Positions 1 to 12,600 of a DNA stretch of 64,000 nucleotides are shown in pieces. The position numbers and the translations under genes were made by a program. A model generated the notes under the pieces. It searched no databases, was not told the origin of the DNA, and worked only from the letters and a program-made list of their open reading frames with translations. Source of the stretch: Lathyrus oleraceus (taxonomy: Eukaryota > Streptophyta > Magnoliopsida > Fabales > Fabaceae); the NCBI RefSeq assembly GCF_024323335.1, contig NC_066583.1, positions 373,121,175 through 373,185,174 of the forward strand, read 5' to 3'. The first letter of the stretch is position 1. The number at the start of each line of letters is the position of its first letter.

Positions 1-504
1 CCTTGAGGGGGATACCTTTTATACATTCATCATGTAGAATAAGCATAACATATTGCATAAAAAAATATATAAATCGCGTAGCATTTCCATGATTATGGAG
101 CATTACGCTGAAAAGAATATCATGCATCATCATTGCCAGCATAGGCTATTCTCAGATTGTGGTTATTGTTTAAGAGGTGGTTTTGCCCGAAGGTGAAGAT
201 GTTACTCCGAGGAGTTTGGCATCGTGATTTTGAATCAAAAGTAATTCCCCATTAGTGCGATATTGGAGGAAGGATTTCTGTCAGGCGGAGATGGAAATGA
301 TAATCAGAGAAGTTTCGGGGTCCAAAAAAAAAAAGAAAAACAAGAAAGGGAATAATCCCCAGCTAAACGCAAAGTGTTCGTTGGCTAGGGTTGAGTAGAG
401 AATAGCCGGTTCGTGGCTTGTTATCCCCGGCATGGGTCGTTGGCACGCGTGCCGTCTCATGTATCACTATTCCTTTTTGCCGATACTGACGGGCAAGACG
501 GGTT

Positions 505-1130
505 TTCCGGTATCCCGACCGAAGAGGCGTTCAGGCCAGTTGTTGTGGTACTCAGACCAGTTTCCGATTTTCAGATCGAAGAAGTTTCCAACAGTCAGGT
601 TGAAGAACTTGTGGCAGTCAGGCCAATTTTCCGGTGTTCAGACCAAGATGGTATTCAGACCAGTTTTCCGGTGTTCCGACCGAGGTGGCAGTCAGGCCAG
701 TTTTCCGGTGTTCAGACCGAGATGGTATTCAGACCAGTTTTCCGGTGTTCCGACCGAGATGGCAGTCAGGCCAGTTATCCGGTGTTCAGACCGAGGCGGG
801 TATTCAGACCAACGCGGCACTCAGGCCGGTCTCCGATTTCCAGATCGAAGAAGTTTCCAACAATCAGGTTGAAGTACTTGTGGCACTCAGGCCAGTTACC
901 GATTTTCAGATCGAAGAAGCTTCCGAAGTTCAGATCGATGCAGCTTGCGGCATTCAGGCCAATCTCCCGGTATCCAGACCAAAGTGGGGGTCAAACCAAA
1001 GTGGCGGTCAGGCCAGTTGTTGGGCATTCAGGCCATTCTCCTGGTATTCAGACCGACACCAATACTCTCATATTCTGATGCTCAGTATGCAGACTGACGA
1101 GCGGCATTCAGACCATGGTTATCTCTGTGT
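505..1130 (+). repeat. 37-bp tandem repeat in the tail of element A
   Basis: Units begin exactly 37 bp apart at 614, 651, 688, 725 and 762, and more diverged copies extend to both sides. Two variants alternate, one starting gcagtcaggcc and one gtattcagacc, so the array has a 74-bp higher-order period. All units share ttttccggtgttc. Since 37 is not a multiple of three, the array reads open in several frames, which explains the overlapping spurious proteins. Tandem repeats just upstream of the 3' LTR are a known feature of Tat/Ogre elements. Confidence 0.85.
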
Positions 1131-1350
1131 TACCGCTTATCCAAACATATTTCTGTTTCGGTGTTTAGGCCGACTTTCTCCGTACCAGACGGGTTCTTCT
1201 TTAAAGATTGTTTTTTTGCCAGTTCTGACAGGCGGTGTTAGTTATTTCCCATCAGAGTGAAAATTGTTCGTCTGTTCTTGGTATTCAATCACTCTTCACC
1301 CTGATCATCTGAAAGCCGAGGCTATTCATATCGACAGGTTCATAGTGGAT

Positions 1351-1364
1351 TGAATAGGGGCAGC
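1351..1364 (+). other. Polypurine tract of element A
   Basis: The phrase tgaataggggcagc directly precedes the LTR start. This is the expected plus-strand DNA primer. Element D has the same phrase with one base changed (gaacaggggcagc at 49902-49914), which supports both calls. Confidence 0.8.
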
Positions 1365-4300
1365 TGTAACACCTCAAAATTTGCCCTCCTCTCTTGGGAC
1401 TAGCTTAGCATATTGCATTTCATTTCTTAGGACATTAGTCATTGCATCTTTGCATATCATGTGGTAACATTGAGTAAGTCATCCTCCTAAGTCTTGTTCA
1501 GAAGATGGAGAGGTTAAGAGATGCAGGCCTGAGGGTCTCATGAATTGATCACTAGCCATCTGAGGGTTTGTGCTTCAATTAGGGTTCTTGGTTCCTCAAG
1601 GAGATTGATCTCTATCTTGGTTGAAATGGTACATCATCATCATCATGGTCTTATCATCACCAAGAGATTCATTGTGCTTGATCAGTTCCTTGGGATTAGG
1701 GTTTTGACCTCTGGTCAACCCTAATCAACTGCATTGTGCCAATCAGGGTTTGTCAAGGAGATGGGGTCTTCATTGAGAGAGGGATCATCATATGGTTATA
1801 TTGAGCTTGTGGAGGCTAGGGTTTCATCCTTGGAGCCATTTCATCAGGAGATTGAGGCTCAAGCTCAACAGTCAAGCTGAAATTCATCTATCAACTGAAA
1901 AAGTCAACCACAAGTCAACTGATGGATTTGGAGGTGGGTGAGGGTTAGAAACACTTCATTCATGTCCAAACAAGTTTCATTTGAAATTTCAAACATCAAC
2001 ATTGAAGAAAATAAAGTCAGATGAAAAGTTTCCAAAAATAGAAAGTGACTTGTAATTCAAAATTGCCAAAAATGGAAAGGTTTTCTCCTCAAGATTACAT
2101 GTCCAAAAATGCTTCAAATGAAATTTTCTCCAACATGAAAGTTGTAGATCTTGTTCTCCCATTTCCAAAAAGTCCAAGAACATGAATTTCTCATGTGTGG
2201 TTGGCAAGTTATGGATCAATCTTGGTCAAGAAAATTTGAACTTCAAAAGTGCATAACTTTTGAACCAAAAGGCCAAATGAGATGGTTCTTTTTGTAACAT
2301 TCTTGTTTTAACATTAGCTATCCAATTCATGCATCATGAACCATGCATCTCCATTACAAAATTTTGGCATTTTCATTTGAATTCCATTTGAATTTTGGAG
2401 GGAAATGTCTAATTTGAAAAATAAGCATTGTCCAGGCATTCCAACATTGGCATTTGGCTCCAAATTGATTTTTGAGGTGAATTAAGCACAAAGTCGTGCA
2501 CTGTAGCATTGGTTATCACACATTAAGGTGCATTTGCAAATTAGCCATTACACCTTCATTTCATTAATCTCTTTGGCATGGCTTAATCTTGATTAGCAAA
2601 CATGATTAACAGACCATATATATTGCAAATCATAACAGAAAATTGGATTAACTTGGCATAATTTCCAGATCTGAACTTTTTCTTCATTGTGCTCTCAAAC
2701 TCTTCCTTGAAGATTCATCAAAATTCTTCACAAACCTTGCTATTTCCACGATTGAATCATCATCTACAACCATAACTGAGTTGGATTGAAGCAAGATTGC
2801 AAGGATTTTGAGCTGATTCTTGAACTGTTGAAGTTAGCATCATCAATGGCAACTGTAGATTTGAGCAAGATCAAGCAAGACTGAGCATCCAACATTCATC
2901 CAAATCATCATACTAGCATTGAAGATCATCTGTGTTTGCTTCTAAAGGCTCGAAAGTCACGAATTCAGTTCTGCAATCTCTTGAAGGTAAGATTTCGAAT
3001 CTAACAATTCATGCAATTAGGATATGCATGTTGTAGATCTTGAATCCATGAGTATTCTGAGCTTTGTGGCATTAATTTTCATCAAGATTTGAGTGAGATA
3101 TGTTGAATATAAGATTGATGTGTGAATTTTCTTTTACTCGATCCAGACATGATAGTGAGAATTAGGATAAATTGAGTTGAGATTGTTGATGTACGTGCAA
3201 AGACGAGTGCAATGATGTATCGTTTGTGAATTTCTGTGAACAATTGTTCTTGAGTGTATGAATGATGAAGAACATCGCATGAACCCTAGGATTTCTGTCC
3301 AGAATGCGCGTTTGATCCATTTTTGCCTTGCCTGCATGCGTTCCCCTGTTATTTGCTCATGTATTGGACCACGTGTCCTGGTCCTTAAGTGAAACGCAGC
3401 GTTTCACTTTGTGAGCGCGCCTCAATTTGAAAACCTAGCCGGTTCGATCCCTGGCTCATGTAAATTCCATTTTTGCCTTGCCTTTTATTTCTTTTGCCAT
3501 GCTATTCATGTACAAGCCTTTCCATGTGTTTTTTTTATTTTTCTCTTCACTTCCAAAAATCATAAGTCCATGAATACTTATCCAAATCACATGAGGTTTT
3601 TTGCATAATGTTCATCATGATGTCTTCTATTTTATGGTGATTTTTTCAGAATTTGTGCATGCATGGATTTTAATTTTGGCTAGGGATTGTGTGTACATGT
3701 GTTTTCTTGACATGCCTTGCCATTTTGATTGTGAAATGATGAGTTTTGATCCAATAAACTTGAAACTTTGCATGCTTAAAATAGACACCTTTATGGTCAT
3801 TTTGGTATAGAGTTTGCATTTTTCTCATTTCTGGTTGATGAGTTATGACATGATTAATGTAGGTGTGACAATGTGTGTCACACCATTGCTTGCTTGACTT
3901 GTTGGTTTTATTTTCCATGCCATTTCAATTCCAAATGATGTGAATTTTTGCATGATGCTACTTATGGATGTTAGGATTGCTTGTGAATTTTTGTGGAATT
4001 TTTGGAATGATTTCCGATTTTTTTGAGATTTTCTCTTCTGGCTTGTCATTTGTGGACCTTTTGATAGTCATGAACTTAGATGATTTGTGAAATGCTTGAT
4101 GTTTATCATATGAACTTGAAATTTTGCACATTGATTCTAGACACTTGGAAGTTTATTTTGGCTTTGATTTGATGCATTTATCATGTTTGGATTCTGTTTT
4201 AGGCTTGTGTGAAGTTGATGCATGAAATTGTGCCCTAATCGAGCTTGTTTGTGCATACCTGGCCTTATGGAATTTATTTGCCTTGCTTCCACTTGTCCAA

Positions 4301-5396
4301 ATGATTTGATTTTTGGTATGATGATCATGTGATGAATTCTGTTTAGCCATGATTTTTATTGAGATTTATTGAATTATTTTTGAGCTAGTTTGGATTGGTT
4401 CATTCTGTTTGCTTCTATGAGCTTTCAAATTGCATGCTTTGCCTTCTTTGCCTTATGAAATGATTTTGGTGAATGTTATGGACATGAGACCACTTGTATG
4501 ATGTTCTCATTTGATTGAACTTGATTTATGCCAATTTTCATGTTCTGTTTTGAATTATTTCTCCCTCTTTGACCCTAGGCCTTGTCCTAGTGGTTAGTGC
4601 TTATGTTTGAGTTGTGTTTTCAGGACAAGAAGCATATGGCCTTGAGGAGTTTGATTCATTTACTCATTTGGATTGTTATTTGATTGATGTTGATTAACAT
4701 TGAGTTGTTTTGTAGGTGGATTAACTCCTTTGAGTTGAGCTTGTGCTTTGCTTTGATGCATAGCTTGCACTTGTTGTCTGTTTGACTTTGTACAATTAAC
4801 TGTTGACTTTTAGTTTGTCTGTTTGACTGTTTGAGTTGTGTACTAACTGAGCTAGATTGTTTTCAGGTACATTCGTTGCTATAGTTCTTTTGAACTTGCT
4901 TTTGCTATTGCTTGGTTGCTTAACCAATTGAGGTAGAATTCACTAACTTCATGTAGTCTGGAAGACCTGGCCTGTTACTTGGTCAGGCACCTGTCTGAAG
5001 TCCTCCTTAAGAGGCAATGCTTGTGAATGTTTATCTTTGTGCCAAGCAGGAAAAGACCTTTGATAAGGCAATTGGCAGATACAAGAGATGTGCAATCCAT
5101 CTCCTGCTATTCGGTCGAGTCATCCCTTTGCTCAGACAACTGGTGTTGATGCATTGTGGATATTAACCCAAGATCTATGTTGAGTCAGTCATAAGTGTAG
5201 AAGGGTTCCCACTTTCTGAACCCACACTTCCTTTGTCTAAAGCTCTCCCATGCCAGGGATAAGAGCTGTGAGGCACACCCCTCACTTCCTATTTCATCTG
5301 CTTCACCCTAACTCTCAATGTTAGGGTTAAGAGCTAACATCACCTGATACAGTTGGCTTGCTTTTGCAGCCTAACCCTTGTGTGAGCCCACTTTGT

Positions 5397-5406
5397 CTAT
5401 ATATAG
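5397..5406 (+). promoter_or_regulatory. Possible TATA box in LTR A
   Basis: The sequence ctatatatag lies about 950 bp before the LTR end. It fits a core promoter, but A/T-rich strings are common here and nothing else fixes it. Confidence 0.3.
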
Positions 5407-5787
5407 TGTGTGCTAATTGTGTGTATGTTTGCTTGGTTTTGATTATGCTTGCATGCTTTGCTTTGCATGTTTAAGATAGCTTGCTTCCTGTGCAAGTTAG
5501 ATAGAAAACTCAACCTAGGACCATTGTGGAATACATGATAACTATTAGGCTCGAGTCAGTCTCCCTTCTAGTTAGTCATTTCCCAGTCTCTGGTTAGGAG
5601 AAAGTTTCTCCCCTGTTAAGGGGAACTACGTTGCCCTGATCCTCATACCAGATGAGGTACGTAGGCAGGAGGTCGTACGAGATCTCTCCGGGCATCCTTT
5701 TTTTTCTTTTTGTGTGTGTTTGCTTGACAGTTATTAGGCTCGAGTTCCCGACTCCCTATTAACTTGTTTTTGGTTATCCTTCTTGTG

Positions 5788-5966
5788 TGTGTTAGGAGAT
5801 GGATGTAAGCCCAGCGATTGGCATTCCGTATCCTGTTGTTGTGTGCTTGGAGTCCGATATAAGTCCAGCAAGTGGCATTTGGTTTCCAGTGTGGGTTTGT
5901 TTGGTTCGGAGTCTGATGTAAGTCCAGCGATTGGCATTCGGTTTCCATGTTTGCCTGTTTGCGTGT
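5788..5966 (+). repeat. Three-copy repeat of about 65 bp inside LTR A
   Basis: Three diverged copies of a unit built around gtaagtccagcgattggcatt occur in a row. The repeat explains the repeated Trp-Thr-Tyr pattern in minus-strand frames here, which are not genes. Confidence 0.7.
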
Positions 5967-6362
5967 GTTTTGTTTCGGCGTGCGTGAGCCGAACTACGGT
6001 AGCTCTGATTCTCATTCCAGATGAGATACGTAAGCATAGGATGCGATATCCTAGCGAGCCCTTTCCCCTCTTCCTCCACCTGTGTTGTTTCCAGTGTGTG
6101 TGTGCATTCTTTTGAGCAGTGTTTAGCAACCTTTCTTCTATTCTTTTGAGCGTGGATCACGTCGAGTACGACGGATGCGTAGGGGTGCTAATACCTTCCC
6201 TTCGCATAACCGGCTCCCGATCCCATCTCTCTTTGGTCGCGAGACCATGTCTTTTCCAGGTTTACTTCGAGCGTTTCCTTTCCCTCTTTGGGATAAATAA
6301 CGCACGGTGGCGGCTCTGTTTGTTTTGTTTTAGCCCGCCGGTTGTTTTTCGCGGATGCGACA

Positions 6363-6976
6363 GTATGCATATACATTTTTCTAGCATACATGACCAAATG
6401 GCTGAGCGGACAACTATTTCCTTTGTATTTTTCAAAGTCATGGACCTTGAACTTTATCGGAATCTTTATATTCGGGACCAAACAGAGCTTAGAGGCGCTC
6501 TTCCCAAACAAGTGTTTCCCTCAAAGGGCCTTCATTTCCTTCCTCAAGTCAGAGAACTGGTCTCTCATCTCATATAATTTGTCATACACATCTTGGTTCT
6601 CAAAGGCCTCGGAATGGTAGATAGTCTCGTCAACACGGACTTGAGGAATGGGAGTTGGAGTAGGAACAAAAGTAACCACCGGGGGTGGCACCACAGGGAC
6701 CGGGCTAGATGTCGGCTGAACTTGTACTTGCGGATGATGTCCTTCGGGCATGAAATTATGGGGCATTCCCCAAGGGTAAACGGGAGGCATAACATTGGTT
6801 GATCCCATAGCAGGGGCTGGTATAGGGGTAGGAGCTACCTCAGGCGCTTGATTGGACGCAGATGCTTGCACATTTACAGCTTGCTTCTGAGCTTGAAGCA
6901 GAGACTCCACTAGATTAGATAACCAGCTGACTTCTTCTTTGAGCTCCCTGTTCTCGTTCTCTAGTTATTCGGCCAT
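6363..6976 (-). pseudogene. gag: gag of element B, N-terminal part, broken and interrupted
   Basis: Gag forms the particle that packages element RNA. The frame starts at the ATG at 6976 (Met-Ala-Glu) and runs through a Glu-rich coiled-coil start, a Pro/Val-rich linker and then FKVHDFEKYKG, the conserved entry into the plant Ty3 gag domain (element C has FKVPDFEKYKG). Two stops interrupt it, at about 6965-6967 and 6521-6523; both read as single C-to-T changes of Gln or Arg codons. The frame is then cut at 6363 by the LTR of element A, so most of gag is not visible. Confidence 0.75.
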
Positions 6977-7313
6977 TGCTCTGACGTTTGCGCGAGTGCG
7001 GTATGGATGCGTCAGTTTGTCTTCAAAATAAATGAAGTGCAAAGAGTTAGACCACTGTGTCAAGAGCTCGGAACCAAAACTTGCTTATGCATATGATGCA
7101 TGCAATGCTCGTGCATATGCTTTTGTTTTTTATCGGAGGAACTTTATAAGGACCTGTTTGCAAATATTTTGAAAATATTGAACTTTTTGAGACATATGTG
7201 GAATACTCATAGCAATATAATAATTGGAAAAAAAATTTACACCAAAGAAGTAGTACAGTCTCGATAACCAAATACAATACAAGAGAAAAGGAGAATAAAC
7301 ATCCTATGGAGCC

Positions 7314-8765
7314 CTAGAAGCAATCGTCTAAAGTCTTCGAGATTGGAAGATACGTTGCACGAAGCTTCTTCACTTCTCTCTCATAAGTTGCTTCCATGTC
7401 AGCCTTCTCCTTGGTGAGCTGATCAGATCTCTTCTTCCAAAACCTAGACGAGTGAGACAGGAGAGAAGTAACCATATCATCGGGCTCATCAATAACCTGA
7501 TGCTCTAGAAACTCGATCATTGCATCCTTATCCTTGAGTTGCTGAAGAAGCTCATCACGCTCACGAACCCAAGCATACGAACAGTCTTCGTCTCTCAACT
7601 CCTCTACTCCTTGATTAGGGAGGGTTGAGGGCCCAACCATAACCATAGGGGTAGGTCTCGGATACTCATACGGCATGCGGTACTCGAGGGCTCTCTTCCT
7701 TACCCAAGATGTGTAAGGCTCCAAAGCAACACAATTCCTCAGACCAAGCGCATTCCTCCCTTTCCTATGAACCTTGCGCCAGGCGTGGAACATCATATCC
7801 TTCAGGTTTTGGGGATCTTTACCCTCTTGAAAGAATAAGCATTCCAACGAAATATTGTTAGGTTTATCCTTTAAGGGGAACCCAAGCTGACGGCGAGCTA
7901 AAGCAGGGTTGTAATTAATTCCACCACATGTACCAAGAAGAGGTACATTGGAGAACTCACCACAAGAATCAATAATCTTAATGCCATCATAAACACGATT
8001 ATACCAAGAGATATCATCATTAGTGAGAGACATAAGTCTCGTGGACCACCGTAGACATCCCTTGTTCTCCTTGAAGGCAAGCGTCTGAGGTAAGTGCAAA
8101 ATAAAACACTTGTACAACAGAGGCAGACAGCATACAATGGAACCACCACCCTTTGCATTCCTCATATGCAAAGAGAAATAAGTGTCACCCAACATAGTCG
8201 GAACGGGATTAAGAGAAGAGAAAATCCTAATAGCGTTCACATCTACGAAGTTGTCGATGTTGGGAAATAACACTAGCCCATAAATAAGGAGTACAAATAT
8301 GGCTTCAAAAGCTTCCTTACTCATGGCCTTCCCAAACAAGGTAGCTTTGGAAATCAAAAAATCAGACGGGAGACCTTGAATTCCACCCTTGGTAGTCATA
8401 TTGGCAACAATGTCAGATACCTCCACGTGAAGCATGTCAGCAATCTCTTGAGAAGACGAAATCTTCTCCAAACCACTGAACGACAATCGGTCAAGAATAG
8501 GTATACCCACATGATAAGCGTACTCCTCCAATGTAGGCAAAAGCTGGAAATCCGGAAAAGTGAAGCACCGATATAGAGGATCGTAGAACTGCACCAATAC
8601 ACTCACCAGACCCTCATCCACCTTGGTAGAGAGAATAGCTAGAAGCTTCCCATGGCGAGCTTTGAACTCCAAGGGCTCCAATACATAAGGTGTCAGACGC
8701 CTTAACTCTCTCAAGTCGGGTTGTCTGAAACTATACTTCTTCGTATTCCTTCTTTGCTTATCCAT
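7314..8765 (-). CDS. Ogre ORF1 protein (plant-mobile-domain-like, unknown function)
   Basis: This is an uninterrupted 483-residue frame from an ATG to a stop, between the primer site and gag, where Ogre elements carry an extra ORF1. It has a globular N-terminal two thirds with conserved phrases LYRCFTFPDFQLLPTLEEY (about residues 65-85) and GGINYNPALARRQLG (about 280-295). The last 130 residues form a charged coiled-coil-like tail (EKADMEATYEREVKKL). Element C has a diverged homologue with LRCFTFSDFQISPTLEDLE. I believe such proteins are annotated as a plant DUF (possibly DUF7745), but could not check. Its biochemical role is unknown. Its intactness contrasts with the broken gag just downstream. 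Confidence 0.8.
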   Translation of the reverse strand: MDKQRRNTKKYSFRQPDLRELRRLTPYVLEPLEFKARHGKLLAILSTKVDEGLVSVLVQFYDPLYRCFTFPDFQLLPTLEEYAYHVGIPILDRLSFSGLEKISSSQEIADMLHVEVSDIVANMTTKGGIQGLPSDFLISKATLFGKAMSKEAFEAIFVLLIYGLVLFPNIDNFVDVNAIRIFSSLNPVPTMLGDTYFSLHMRNAKGGGSIVCCLPLLYKCFILHLPQTLAFKENKGCLRWSTRLMSLTNDDISWYNRVYDGIKIIDSCGEFSNVPLLGTCGGINYNPALARRQLGFPLKDKPNNISLECLFFQEGKDPQNLKDMMFHAWRKVHRKGRNALGLRNCVALEPYTSWVRKRALEYRMPYEYPRPTPMVMVGPSTLPNQGVEELRDEDCSYAWVRERDELLQQLKDKDAMIEFLEHQVIDEPDDMVTSLLSHSSRFWKKRSDQLTKEKADMEATYEREVKKLRATYLPISKTLDDCF

Positions 8766-9664
8766 GTCTGAAAATTTGCAAATAGACCTTTTAAGTTCCT
8801 TGCAAAAATCTTATTGTCGATGACATGAATGTGGATGAATGCATGGATGCATGGATGCAACAAACACACACAAGGATCAAGCAAGTCACACCACACAAAG
8901 GTCACGGGATGGCTCAAGTCATCGTTAATATCAATCATCCATTTTGGTGGATTATGGTTTACATCTTATCAACACCCAAGTTCCATTGATTTTGAGGATA
9001 TACGAGAACAGATCGACCGCGAATCACGGGTTTGTTGTGAGTCACGAGCATGGAGTCTCGGTTAAGAACCACCCAACGAGAGTGTACTACGGTTAAAGCT
9101 GACAATCATGTTCTAAAAGGTTCCCATAGTCATCATCCTATCTTTCAGATATTATCGGATAAAACGACTACTCGTCCTCCAAAAATATTCTCAAGAGGGA
9201 CTCTTATGAGTGTAGTATCGCGTAAGAAATGCATCAAGTCTTACACTTGAACGACCTTCACACTACGTCCTAAAATAGGCCAAGATGGGCTAGGTATCTA
9301 AGGTCCTTGGCTTCTAGGGTTTATATTGGAAAGAGTAATGCCTAACCACGACTACTCGTGTGACATTAGTGATCCCAATAAGACCTCCACCAAGTGAATG
9401 GACTTGCAAGTTAACTTGTTAAGAACTAAGTCCACACAAGTCAACAAGACTATGTCATTCTCTTATCATAAGTGCACTCGAGTTCGGGTATAGAACTCAT
9501 CTCACAAGAAACCACCAAGCATACAAGCAATTAATATATCAAGCAATTCATATATTACAAATAATACATTCATCCCCAATTTTCACAAAAAATATGTCAC
9601 AAATAAATATAAACATATAACACATACAAGCAAAAAGTAGGCTAAACCCACGGGGCTATAAGCG
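8766..9664 (-). other. Leader of element B between primer site and ORF1
   Basis: This is noncoding leader. I see only a short ggatgaatgcatggatgcat-type microsatellite near 8830-8857 and no supported gene. It should be the start of the element's internal RNA. Confidence 0.6.
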
Positions 9665-9682
9665 TCCCCAGCAGAGTCGTCA
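9665..9682 (-). other. Primer-binding site of element B (tRNA-Arg type)
   Basis: On the minus strand the phrase tgacgactctgctgggga follows the LTR end after a few bases. It matches the site of element D (tggcgactctgctgggga) with one difference. Ogre elements are known to be primed by tRNA-Arg. Confidence 0.8.
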
Positions 9683-12600
9683 CTTTTCTGTAGCGGGGTT
9701 TTCGTTACCTTTAGGTTTATTGACTAAACCAAAAGTCAACATACAATTTGAGTCGCCACCGCACTTTTATTTATCCAAAGGAAAGGCTAAAAAGCGGACA
9801 AAATCCAAGTAAGAAGTTTTTTCAAATCAAAAACTAATAAAAATGTCAGAGATCTAGGTAAGGGGGTTGGTTATGAAATGGGAAGGTTTTACGCACCCAA
9901 AACATCCTTAGTACTCTAAGGGAACCCTTTTTTGCAAATATGTGTTGTAGGTTGATATTTGTGAAAATATTTGTGCAAAAGATTGGAGGGATGAGAAGAG
10001 AATAGATTATATTTACAAATTTTGTTGTTTGAATGGATGAACCCATTGCCTACGTACCATCACAAAGGAGGATCAAAACCTCATAGTTCGTGGTAAAAAT
10101 TTCAAATATTGGTGAATTGATTTTAATCAAAAGCCTTAAGGTCTTTTGTTATCAAAGGGAAAAAACTCAACCTAAACCAACAATCCACCATGTGAGGAAG
10201 GCTTCAACATGCTAGTGAGGGGTTAACCCTATAATAAGCATGGAAGGCTTATAATCCAACACTAAGGATGAGGTGAGATTTACATCAACCACTATGATAA
10301 CTCAAACCTATGACTAATGTTTTTGAAAATAGTTAAATAAATGGCCATTGGAACCACAAAACAACTTGAAATGGGTTATATTTACAAGTTAGATTTATTT
10401 ACAAAATGAGGTCAAAGTTGGATCAAAGTTTATTTACAATGAGTATTTATGAAAATGGTTTTTGAAAAGTCAAAGGCCTAAGGCCTAGGTTTCTAATTTG
10501 AAATAAAGTCAAAGTTTTGAAAATGATTTTTGGCTTGGTTAGAGGGGGGAGAAGAGAGAAGGGCTATTCTTAAAGCATACAAAGATAGGAAGGGAGAGAT
10601 AACCCTTGGAGTTCCTTTTCTTGGAGTCATAGAGATGACTCAAGATGCTCATTTCCTTTGGATTTAGCACACAAAGCAAGCAATTAATAATTTGAATTCA
10701 AGCTCCTAGGATATCCATTTGGCTTGGCTCTTAACTTGGCTACTCATGACAATGGTCCTCTTTTCACAATATTAAGATGAGGTTCCTATCACACAAAAGC
10801 ACACATTAAAAAGCTCACAACATAATAAAAGGAATGGACAAAGAATGAATTTGAGGAGAAATCCTTTGAGGTCAACTTTGAATTTTAGCATTCTAAAGGC
10901 ATGAGGCCTAGTTACTCTTCAACAAATTTTGCATTCTAAAGGCATGAAGCCTAGTTGCTCCTGAACTCCTTTAAGCATGGGTGAATCCTAATTCTAAGTC
11001 ATTTATCCTTTTGTATTTTGATTCACATCAAAGCAAACACAAAACAACATAAAATAGCAATATATTTATATACAATAATGGGCTCAAATGAGCAAAATAA
11101 AAATAACATAAACATAAAATATGTGCTCAAGTGAGCAAAATGAAAATCAAGATGAATAATGAGCAAGAAATAAATGACATTAAAACTAAATGACAAGAAT
11201 TTAAAAACTTAAATTAAACTTAGTAGTTAGTAGAGTTATGTTAGCTTGTCATAAGACAATGTAGCGCTATGTTAAGCAATCGTAAGTGGACTAATATAGT
11301 AGTCACACCTATCTGAGGCCGGTCAATAAGAATATAGGCAAAGAACACAAGTTAGAGGTCATGACTACTAAGTCAAACTCCATAAACTTGCCATGCCAAA
11401 CAAAAGGGGAAGGGCCTTGTATTGACTTTTGGTTATTTGCTTGACCAAGAAGTAACCTATCTTTGACACAAAATAACTCACTTGATCATAGATCAAGTTG
11501 AGTTTGGTTTGGATCAAAGAAAATTAAACTCCTATTTGTCAAGACCAACCTCAAGACTTTAACTCATTGGCCATTGAGGGAAAGAAAGGGATGAAGATGA
11601 AAGGGAGGGGGTAAGAAGTCAACAACCAATCCCAATTGATCAAGGGATAACTCATCCTTGATCAAATTCATTCATCTTTCTAGGTGATGATCCTTAAGGA
11701 TTCTCAAACCACAAGATCCAATGAATTTGATCAAAGTTGAATCAATTCAACCTTAATCAACACCAAACAGAAGAGGAATGAATATAACAAGTCAAGAAGT
11801 CAATGATATTTTTTTGATAATTTTTGAATTAAAGAAAATACAAATAAAAAAACAAACAAACAAAGTTGAACCTCCAATTCAATTCAAACAACTTCAATAA
11901 GTCCAATTAAATTTTCATAGGTTCAACATAGTCAAACAAACTTTGACTACTTTCTCACAAATTTTTAAAGTCATAAAGCAATTAAAATCAATTAAAAACA
12001 ACCAAAAATAGCATAATATGAATTAAAATCTCAAATAATCTCAAAACAAACAAGAAATTATTGAGGCTATTTTTCATTGACTTATCATAATCCATAGATG
12101 CTATGAAAATATTTTTGTATTTTTTAAAAGTCAGAAAGTATTTTAAAATTAATTAAAATCATTAAAAACCAAATAATTCATGAAAAATATCAAATGAGGT
12201 CACAAAAATAATTAAAAATCATAATATGAAACTAGATTTTTCAAGGAATTTTTTAGAGTTGGTCTCATATTTTTTTGACCTCATATGAATTTTTTATGAA
12301 TTATTGAAAATAGAATGAATTAAAGAAAATAAAAGGAAAATGAAATAAGCGAAAAAAAGCTGAGCGACCAGATCCAATTCATTAATTGACGTGGCAATGG
12401 TACACGGTCTGGATCTGAGGATGCATGATGCACTCCAGTCAACAGCGTAACACAATGCATTAAAAGAAGTAATTGAAATGAACGCACAAGATTAGATCGT
12501 GAGGGAGAGATCCAAGGGTTATGGTTAACACACGTGGTGGTGGTGGAAACCACCATCTTCTCCGATCAACCAACAGATTATGGCCAAAAGTTGTAGGAAA

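Larger units (their letters stand above)
1..1364 (+). mobile_element. Element A: 3' untranslated tail of an Ogre-like Ty3 retrotransposon
   Basis: This is the last internal part of a plus-strand element whose coding region lies left of the window. It is placed by its right end, where a purine-rich tract is followed at once by an LTR start (TGTAACACC). No protein domain is visible. Positions 300-355 hold an A-rich stretch followed by a 'tccccagctaa' phrase that also occurs in the tail of element D. Positions 505-1130 hold a degenerate tandem repeat. Long reading frames here are a by-product of that repeat. Confidence in the element type comes from the LTR and its resemblance to D. Confidence 0.75.
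1365..6362 (+). mobile_element. 3' LTR of element A (Ogre-like, about 5.0 kb)
   Basis: It begins TGTAACACCTCAAAATTTGC after the polypurine tract and ends gcggatgcgaca, giving TG...CA ends over 4998 bp. Immediately after 6362 the minus-strand gag of element B resumes in mid-gene, which fixes the right border. The first copy of the LTR is outside the window. The last kilobase holds boxes shared with the other Tat LTRs: two tacgta boxes near 5654 and 6024, gggtgctaataccttccc at 6183-6200, and a primer-site-like tggcggctctg at 6308-6318. Apart from these and the repeats listed separately, the LTR holds no coding sequence I could support; frames at 5643-6160 come from repeats. Confidence 0.85.

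Noticed and set aside
413..1260. Three overlapping frames of 146-221 codons rich in Phe-Arg-Pro and Ser-Asp
   Set aside because: They are different readings of one 37-bp tandem repeat, and their amino-acid pattern is fixed by the repeat.
5643..6160. Overlapping minus-strand frames of 101-131 codons in LTR A
   Set aside because: They follow a three-copy DNA repeat and lie in a noncoding LTR.
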